From Tetrapyrgos nigripes (lineage: Eukaryota > Basidiomycota > Agaricomycetes > Agaricales > Campanellaceae), in NCBI GenBank assembly GCA_013368315.1, contig JAACJM010000018.1, positions 434,001-498,000 on the forward strand: a stretch of 64,000 nucleotides of DNA, given 5' to 3'. Below are positions 57,401 through 64,000 of the stretch, piece by piece. Positions within the stretch are counted from its first letter, which is position 1, and each line of letters begins with the position of its first letter. Under the pieces are notes generated by a model. It ran no database searches. It worked only from the letters and a program-made list of their open reading frames with translations, and was not told the DNA's origin. A program made the translations under genes and the position numbers.

Positions 57401-59042
57401 TGGTACTGGCGCCGATGACAATTCAGACATTGTGCTACTCAAGCCAGAGATGTTCTCAATCGCTGCTGTCACTACTGCAATTGATTTGACTGGTGAAGAA
57501 GTCAAGATCATGAGAGACATCCGCTTCGCTGTTCGTGAAAACGAGCTAGTGGAACAAGTCATGCGTGCTGTGCAAGCCTTGTGCAAGTCACACACTCGCT
57601 CTATTCACAGTGCAGAATGGGATGAATGTGAAGGGCTGCTGTATTTCTGGGGCAAGATCTATGTTCCCCCTTCCCATGACCTCCACCATCGCATAGTCTC
57701 CCAACACCATGACACCAAGGTCCCTGGTCACCCTGGACGGTTCAAAACCCTTGAACTTGTCTCAAGGAACTACTGGTGGCCCCAGATGTCTCGGTACATT
57801 GGGCTGTATACCAAGACTTGTGATCTGTGTATGTGAACCAAGACTTGTCGTCACCTCCCCATTGGAGAGCTCATCCCTTCTGAGACTCCCACCGAGCCAT
57901 GGCAGTCAGTGTCAGTTGACTTCATTGTTGAACTACCAGAAGCTCATGGGTACAACACAGTCATGGTGGTTGTAGACATGTTGGGCAAGAGAGGTCACTT
58001 CCTTCAGACTCATACAACGGTTACTGCTGAAGGAGCTGCACATATCTACTTCAGGGAAGTATGGAAGCACCATGGAATGCCCAGATCAGCACGCTCCGAC
58101 CGTGGCCCACAGTTTGTTGCAGACTTCATGAAGTAACTCTGTAGGATGGCTGGTGTCAAACAGGAACTTTCTACAGCCTACCACCCACAGACAGACGGGC
58201 AGACTGAACATGTCAATCAAGAGCTGGAAGGTTACCTGCGTCAGTGGGTGAGTCAATGCCAGGATGATTGGGATGAGCTACTGCCCACTGCTGAGTTCTC
58301 CTACAACAATAAGGTCCATGCATCAACTCAGCAAACTCCCTTCATGATTGACACTGGTCAAAACCCTCGTATGGGTTTTGAGCCTCACATATGGCAGTCA
58401 GAAATGGAGAACGTTAACGACTTTGTTGATCAGCTCAAGTCAGGTTGGACAGAGGCACAGGCAGCACTCACAAAGGCCAAGTCGGAGTATGCCCAATACT
58501 ATAACCGTCGCTGTACCCCTGCCCCTGTCTTTAAGCCTGGTGATAAGGTCTGGTTGGATGGCTCTGACATCAACACAACCCATCCATCAAAGAAACTCAG
58601 TCATCATTGGCTTGGGCCTTACACTGTTCTTCAAGAAGTCGGCAAGAGTGCCTACAAGCTGAAACTTCCCCCGTCCATGAAACACCTCCATCCAGTCTTC
58701 CCTGTCATCAAACTTGACCACTACACTGACGATCCTATCCCTGGTCATAGACCTGACCCACCTCCTGACCCTGAAATCATTGACAGCGAAGAAGAGTTTG
58801 AGGTTGAAGAGATTTTGGATAGTTGTCGTTATGGACATTGGAAAAAGTTGCAGTACCTCATCCAATGGAAAGGCTATGGACCACAAGAGGACTCATGGGA
58901 GCACACAGAGGACTTGGTACATGCTCCAAAGGCAGTGGCAGACTTCTATGCAAGGCATCCTGATGCTGTTAAAATGGTGCAAGTGTCGCAAGCTGATCAT
59001 TCCAGGAACTGGCGTGCTGTGTCGAGGTCACCGCAGATCTAG
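57401..59042 (+). pseudogene. gypsy integrase with C-terminal chromodomain
   Basis: H2C2 zinc finger (HHDTKVPGHPG...TKTCDLC), core with SVDFIVELP (Asp), ARSDRGPQFV (Asp) and HPQTDGQTEHVNQELE (Glu), GPYTVLQEVGKSAYKLKLP and HPVFPVIKL. The chromodomain FEVEEILDSCRYGHWKK with YLIQWKGYGPQEDSWEH ends the protein. Chromodomains target such elements to heterochromatin. TGA near 57834 and TAA near 58135 break the frame. Confidence 0.85.
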
Positions 59043-59053
59043 TAGGGGGGTGA

Positions 59054-59446
59054 TGTAAGGGGACAGTTTCCTTTTTCCTTCCCTTCTCCTTTAGGACTTG
59101 TTTGTTCTCGTCTTATCTGGACTTCATTGACTTTCATTGACTTGTTTACCCCAGTTTCATCATTTCATCATCCATCATTCATTGTTCATCATTTTGATCT
59201 TTCATCATTCCACCTTTCTATTACTTCGTTTCAACTGTACAGTTTTGCAGATCTTTTCCCAGGCCTTCATACAAGTATATATACCCCTTCCCTGCAGGTG
59301 AGTATCCTTGAGTTTTTCTCTTTGGATCTCCTCCTGCAGGTGCGTAGTATGTCAGCCTTGTATCTTATAGTTCTGACTTATATATCTTTGGATCTCCTCC
59401 TGCAGTTGTTGAGTGAGTGCCTCATGTGCCAGGAGTCGCCCTTACA
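59054..59446 (+). repeat. gypsy 3' LTR
   Basis: Same length as the 5' LTR, about 10 transition differences, followed by the target duplication CTGAC. Confidence 0.9.
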
Positions 59447-59451
59447 CTGAC

Positions 59452-59910
59452 CTACTTATACATGGCCAGAATCCACTCTGAAATGATGAAAAATGAAAGT
59501 AATGGACTTCAATACAAATTGGATTGACACAGCCACCTCCTACACCACCTGTACCCCTGCACCCAACTGCACCTGCACCCCCACCATGCACAGTTCTTTG
59601 TTGCCAACATTTTCTCAGTCTCAGAAACCATCAAGCTCATCCAACAGACAGTGTTCCAGGCACAGTAAATGTGTATGGTATTGAGATATCAAGGGTAGGC
59701 TAAACTGTCCAGCCCAACCAACTGACTACATCAATACTGAGTATTGTACAACCAAGAACTAGATATCCTCAATGAAGGGAGTGAGGGAGTGAAAGGCTTA
59801 GAGGTTAAGGTTGATGGGGGTGCAGCCAAGGGCAACAATGCTGTCTGGAAAAAGAGTGTGTGTGTCAGACGTTGCAGTAAATTGAAGGGAAATAAAGAAT
59901 TTACTGAAGC
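59452..59910. other. Gene-free stretch
   Basis: Cys/Thr/Pro-rich short frame near 59510-59680 without a family match. Nothing else. Confidence 0.3.
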
Positions 59911-60338
59911 TGTCATGAATCTCTTCATGCCTTCGCTTCCAGACCCTGTTTCTCTTCACTTTTCTTCTGTTCTCTTTGTTCCATTACTTTTCCATTGATT
60001 CTCCACTTATAATCCTATCTTTCTTCTACATTTCTCCATTTCTCCTACATTTCTCCACTTATGCTCCTATCTTTCTCCTGTATTTCTCCATTCTTGATCC
60101 TATGATTGATTCTATCAGATATCTCTGTATATATACAGGGCTTTGTAGATAGGTTCCTTAGTCTGTCCACTTCTGTCCCTCTGATCCATACTGCTCAGCA
60201 TTGTCCTCAGTACTATGTAGACTCTGGCCCAGTACTGGCTTACTCACATATACCATCTATTTGCCTTGTTCCTTCATCTTTGGCTCCTGTGTGGTGGCCT
60301 GAGAGGCATCCAGTCCCTATCTGAACCTGTTCTTGACA
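59911..60338 (-). repeat. Solo LTR, family TGTCAAGAACAGG, copy 4 (TSD GAAGC)
   Basis: 428 bp; on the minus strand TGTCAAGAACAGG to TTCATGACA. GAAGC at 59906-59910 and 60339-60343 is a perfect 5-bp duplication. Confidence 0.9.
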
Positions 60339-60343
60339 GAAGC

Positions 60344-60804
60344 TGTTGTCCTGGCAGCAGACAGGTTGAGCAGTGCAGGAGTTTCCTCCAATGCCAATGA
60401 TGCTGATAGGGCTGCAGGTTACACCAACAGGCAAGTTGAGGTCCTGAACGGTGTTACAGCACTCTGAAGGAAAAACATCAGCTCAAGAACAAGCTGATAG
60501 CAGCAAATGTCAAATTCCCACTTGGATTGGTCCAGTGTTGCATTGACTTGCTTGACGAACTTCAAGGGGGTTAGCAGCCACAAGGGAAGCCAGTGCAGCA
60601 ACGATGAGATATTTGAACTGCATGATGAGAGAGTTGTAGCCTTAGGTTTGGAGAGGACTGGTGAACTTGAATGACTGTGAGTTGTTCAAGCGAAGAAAGT
60701 GGGCATCTTGCCAGGGTATTTATACATTGGCTGGGGTGAACATTTCAAGGAACAGTTTTCACAGCGTGAAGCCTTACTCAAAGGTCAGCAAGAAGTTCTC
60801 AACA
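60344..60804. other. Gene-free stretch
   Basis: No gene supported; the flanks of the solo LTR join into a short minus-strand frame without recognisable motifs. Confidence 0.3.
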
Positions 60805-60806
60805 TA

Positions 60807-62433
60807 CAGTGGGTCAAAAAATTGTCCACATGTTTCGCATTTTTGGAAAGATTGCCAATTTAAGCAATACTGAGTAGAGATATTAAAATGTGGTCAGTGA
60901 TGGGCAGAAAGCCCTTGATAAACGCTACAATATTCTGTCTGTTTTGTCTTATTTGGCTTAAAACTCATGGAGATATGACTGATTTAAAATGGTATGTCAT
61001 TTGGACAATTTTTTGACATGCAAGTGAAAATACAGAAAGTGCTAGCTCAGTACTTGGTATGCCCTCCTTTGGCCTTCAACACAGCCTCAATCCTTCTAGG
61101 CATGCTCCTGATCAATTTCTGACAATCTTCTTCTGTGATTTCATCCCACTTTTCAGCTGCTCTGTCCCATATTTCCCAAACTCCAGAGGGTGCTGTGTCA
61201 TATCCATTGAGCTTGTGTTTGAGGGTTGTCCAGAGGTGTTCAATGGGGTTCAGGTCAGGAGATTGAGCAGGCCAGCTCATGCAATGGATGTTGTTGTCTT
61301 CAAACCACTTGGTGGCCAGTTTTGACTTGTGTTTAGGATCATTGTCTTGCTGAAAAATGGCCACCTCTGGATCAACACCCAAAATATCCATGCTCTCCAG
61401 AAGGTTGTTCTCCAAAATGTCCACATACTGCTCTGCATTCATCCTGCCCTCCACCTCTGCCATGTTTCCAACTCCTTCCCACCCCATACATCCCCACACC
61501 ATGATACTTCCTCCTCCAAATTTGACTGTTTCCACCACATTTCTCTCTCCCAAGGATTCACCCTTCCTCCCCCACACATACTGCTGTCCATCTGACCCAT
61601 ATCGATTGATTTTAGTCTCATCTGACCAAATAACCCTTTTCCAGTCATCCACAGTCCAGTTTCTGTACTTCTGTGCAAAGTTTAAACGAGCCTTCCTGTG
61701 AGCTGCAGTGAGTTTGGGCTTCTTCTTCATTTTAGATGTGTCCACATCATGCCTGAGAAGGGAATTTCGAATGGTTTGGGTGGAGACAGGTTGGTCAAGG
61801 AGGGGATTGATGTTTCTGGCCACTTCTGTAGCATTTTCAGCTTTGCCAGTGTTGATTTGTTGGATAGCAGCACGTTCATCAGTGGTAGACAGCTTTCTAG
61901 GACGCCCTGCTTGATGGTTCTCCTTGTCAGGATACATCTCTTTGGCCAGAGAAGCAATCTTTGACTTGGATACCCCAGTTTTAGCAGAGATTTCCCTGGA
62001 TGAAGCAGAAGTTTGGAGGAGAGAGAGGATATTGTCTTTCTGGGTGGATGTGATGGGTCTCATGATTTGATGAGGGCTATAGAACAACTGGATGCCCTTA
62101 TATATGGTCCAGCTGGCAGCTATGATATCATTATGATGTAGCCATTGCATCATTGTACAACTCCACTTATGATGTCATCTATGAGACATCACATAGTTAC
62201 AATACTGATTTTGAAGTGGCAACTCAAAAAATTGTCCAAATGACATACCATTTTAAATCAATCATATCTCCATGAGTTTTGAGCCAAATAGGACAAATAA
62301 AACAGATTATTGTAGCTCTTATCAAGGGCGTTCTGCCCATCACTGACCACATTTCAATATCTCTACTCAGTATTGCTTAAATTGGCAATCTTTCCAAAAA
62401 TGCGAAACATGTGGACAATTTTTTGACCCACTG
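60807..62433 (-). mobile_element. Tc1/mariner element, apparently intact (TA duplication)
   Basis: Terminal inverted repeats of about 215 bp start CAGTGGGTCAAAAAATTGTC at both ends, flanked by TA (60805-60806, 62434-62435). They contain a second inner TTGGACAATTTTTTGA motif that mirrors the tip, a likely pair of transposase sites. The only gene is a full-length transposase on the minus strand. Total 1,627 bp. Confidence 0.95.
61047..62063 (-). CDS. Tc1-type transposase (DD34E), intact
   Basis: 338 aa from MRPITSTQKDN; I prefer this start over an upstream in-frame ATG because a TATA box (TATATAAG, complement of 62097-62104) lies about 35 bp before it. The N-terminus holds two helix-turn-helix units (SSREISAKTGVSKSKIASLA; TEVARNINPLLDQPVSTQTI) joined by the basic GRPRK hook. 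The catalytic triad is Asp in VIWSDETKINRY, Asp in AIFQQDNDPKH and Glu in SPDLNPIEHLW, with exactly 34 residues between the last two. Cut-and-paste transposase acting on the flanking 215-bp repeats; no stops or frameshifts. Confidence 0.92.
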   Translation of the reverse strand: MRPITSTQKDNILSLLQTSASSREISAKTGVSKSKIASLAKEMYPDKENHQAGRPRKLSTTDERAAIQQINTGKAENATEVARNINPLLDQPVSTQTIRNSLLRHDVDTSKMKKKPKLTAAHRKARLNFAQKYRNWTVDDWKRVIWSDETKINRYGSDGQQYVWGRKGESLGERNVVETVKFGGGSIMVWGCMGWEGVGNMAEVEGRMNAEQYVDILENNLLESMDILGVDPEVAIFQQDNDPKHKSKLATKWFEDNNIHCMSWPAQSPDLNPIEHLWTTLKHKLNGYDTAPSGVWEIWDRAAEKWDEITEEDCQKLIRSMPRRIEAVLKAKGGHTKY

Positions 62434-62435
62434 TA

Positions 62436-62927
62436 TAGACAGCAAGGGGGTGGTGAGTGTACCTTTTTTCAAGGCGACATCAATTTGTGTATTCTATAAG
62501 GTGTCAGAATTATTACTCCAATCAATCAACATACAACACCTCCACCATCAAATCATGCACCCTATCAACTGACATGCCAAGAGTCATTGAAGCTTGAAGG
62601 TTGTGAGACTTGTGTGAGACTGAGAAGGGTTGCATTGTACCAAAGTACTTCAGCTTTGGAAAATTGCCTCAACATGGGTTGAAGGGACCTAGTGGGAGCT
62701 TCAAGAGCAGATAAAGATGTCTTGGGGATGTTTGCAAGGTTAGATGACAATGAGTCTGACAAAATGATGAAGGGCAGCATTTCATTGAAAATGTCGAGAT
62801 GACATTCTTGGGATGTTGGAACTCAGGTGGAATTGGATCTGAGCCAATACCCCCCTTGGACCCTTGTTACCGTGCTTTTGAAATTGTTGAGAGTCCTTGG
62901 TATGAAACCACTCTTGTTGGACAAAAG
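62436..62927. other. Gene-free stretch
   Basis: No gene or element supported. Confidence 0.3.
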
Positions 62928-63355
62928 TAGGGAATAGCACAGGTTGGTGGGTAAGTGACAGGTCACAGGGATGGGGTATGGCAGGGATGTGGATGGGTTG
63001 GCTTATCTCATCCCGCTCCAAACCCACAACCCGCCAGACAGGTAAACTGACCCGCCACCTGATGGATGCTAGAAGGCCACTGGCACAATTTTGGAGTAAT
63101 CTAAATTGTATAGTTATTCCAGGCTCATGGATAGAAGAGCTGGGAAATAGAGAAAGAGCAGCCAAGTGCCGCCTTTAGGGAAAGATTGTTAGAGGCATGA
63201 TGAGAGACGACATGTTGCTGGAAGAGGAGACATCTGCTATAAGACAATGACATGGTTGTTTGCCTACTGCCTAGCTGCAAAGCTGTAGACAAACAAATAT
63301 GATACACAAGTGGGTAAGATAGGAAAGAAGAACGGGAATAACCACTTAGCAAATA

Positions 63356-63417
63356 GACATAGCCACATGCAGAAAACCAGTGTAAAGAACTCAGCCTCAT
63401 TCTTCGGCCTCGTAATC
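63356..63417 (+). repeat. SINE/MITE-like tail
   Basis: gacatagccacatgcagaaa ...aactcagcctcattcttcGGCCTCGTAATC, as at 36985-37049 and 47500-47565. No head found close by. Confidence 0.45.
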
Positions 63418-63488
63418 TAAACAAGGCATACCGGAGATATGTATGATATGACACACAACAAATCCTTCAGTTCTTTCAAGTAACAACA

Positions 63489-63795
63489 AAGGAACAATGT
63501 GTCCCGATCCACCATTCTCGAAGAACTCCAGACACAAGAGAAGGAACACAAGTCCATTACGACGGCCAGAGCCAATGGTGAAGATCCTATTGAGTCAGCT
63601 ATTCCAATTTCCATCAAAAAAAGGAAAGACTGCCGCCGCCGGTACCAGCGTGTGTCAATACAATTCCTGATTTGACAGCTATATGTACTCACTCACCCAC
63701 TTAAGACACAGGCCAATACAACCACCTCGAAGGCTTCGAAAGCCAAGAAGATCGCCGTCAAGGCTGCAACCAAAAAACTCAGGGACACTTTAAGG
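63489..63795 (+). other. Possible small coding fragment
   Basis: A plus-strand frame reads SRSTILEELQTQEKEHKSIT and IPISIKKRKDCRRRYQ, and after a possible intron (gtgtgtcaa...acag) KASKAKKIAVKAATKKLRDT. Base composition looks coding-like and basic, but there is no clear start and no family I recognise. Confidence 0.25.
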
Positions 63796-64000
63796 TATCT
63801 ATATAGGTATCTATATTCGTTGTACAATCCCTGCATCAGTACCCGTAACCCGCGGGTTTTGCTTCTGACCCGTCTACCCCGCCACTACCCTTGACCCGTG
63901 AAGACAGACGGGTCAGAAATTTTTACCCGTACTGTTCCCTAATAAAATGTCGTTTGGACTATGACTCATCCTTGAAATCTTGGCCAAGGGAGTTTAATGG

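Larger units (their letters stand above)
53280..59446 (+). mobile_element. Full-length chromodomain Ty3/gypsy retrotransposon (TSD CTGAC)
   Basis: Two 393-bp LTRs (53280-53672, 59054-59446) begin TGTAAGGGGACAG and end CCCTTACA, with CTGAC at 53275-53279 and 59447-59451. The LTRs differ at about 10 sites by eye, all transitions, so the insertion is younger than copia. Coding order gag, protease, RT, RNase H, integrase with C-terminal chromodomain makes it a chromovirus-type element, spread over two overlapping frames with several stops, hence non-autonomous now. The polypurine tract is gtagggggg just before the 3' LTR. Confidence 0.95.
62928..63941. mobile_element. hAT-family ends (possible non-autonomous copy)
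   Basis: The left end TAGGGAATAGCACAGGTTGG (62928) with its GGGTAAxTGxCAGGTCA subterminal stretch matches the hAT left end at 18091; the right end ...ACCCGTACTGTTCCCTA (63941) with gggttttgcttctgacccg matches the end at 25155-25284. The 8-bp flanks (gacaaaag, ataaaatg) agree at only 4 positions, so the duplication is eroded or the ends belong to different copies. A SINE-like tail lies inside (63356-63417). Confidence 0.5.

Noticed and set aside
62928..63941. Complete hAT element with clear target duplication
   Set aside because: The 8-bp flanks agree at only half the positions, so it is listed as hAT-family ends only.

Overview
The window looks like an accessory, transposon-dense stretch of a filamentous basidiomycete genome, probably Agaricomycetes. 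I base this on 50-75 bp spliceosomal introns in the two intact genes and on transposon families typical of mushrooms: GCM1-type MULEs, Tnp2 CACTAs, Pif1-helicase Helitrons, chromodomain Ty3/gypsy and the HDES/NPIEQCWG DDE family. No species is named. There are no rRNA, tRNA or CRISPR signals.

Layout. (1) 0.35-7.6 kb, minus strand: a large decayed Mutator-like transposase gene running GCM1 zinc-binding domain, DDE core, USP-like peptidase and Ulp1-like peptidase. A decayed Tc1 element with very long arms sits in one of its introns. (2) 8.8-9.4 kb: a hAT-type MITE. (3) 10.2-36.8 kb: a minus-strand Helitron helicase/peptidase gene cut in two by a copia retrotransposon (LTRs 10947-11347 and 33666-34065, 5-bp target duplication TTATA). 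The copia gag is itself split by a 14.7 kb block (about 13341-28011). That block holds an intact secreted berberine-bridge-type FAD oxidase gene (15385-17322) and a three-level nest: a MITE (18011-26600) containing a hAT derivative (18091-25284) containing a CACTA element (18588-25151). The CACTA carries a Tnp2 relic, an LTR-like block, a minus-strand hypothetical gene and a solo LTR. (4) 38.3-42.3 kb: a decayed DDE transposase with a solo gypsy LTR in its 5' neighbourhood. (5) 42.6-43.7 kb: an intact six-exon gene for a 292-aa protein of unknown function. (6) 45.3-46.4 kb: a 5'-truncated single-pass membrane protein gene. (7) 47.1-48.0 kb: a second hAT-type MITE copy with a nested SINE-like insertion; a third copy lies at 34.7-35.3 kb inside a solo LTR. 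(8) 49.6-51.8 kb: a frameshifted NB-ARC/TPR (STAND) gene. (9) 53.3-59.4 kb: a full-length chromodomain gypsy element with target duplication CTGAC. (10) 60.8-62.4 kb: an apparently intact Tc1 element. (11) 62.9-63.9 kb: further hAT-family ends.

Only three genes look intact: the FAD oxidase, the 292-aa protein and the Tc1 transposase. Target-site duplications let insertion order be read: Helitron first, then copia, then the block carrying the oxidase and the MITE/hAT/CACTA nest, then the solo LTRs. The retroelements carry many premature TGA codons and transition-only LTR differences, which suggests C-to-T driven decay. Splice sites, identity counts and family names were made by eye.
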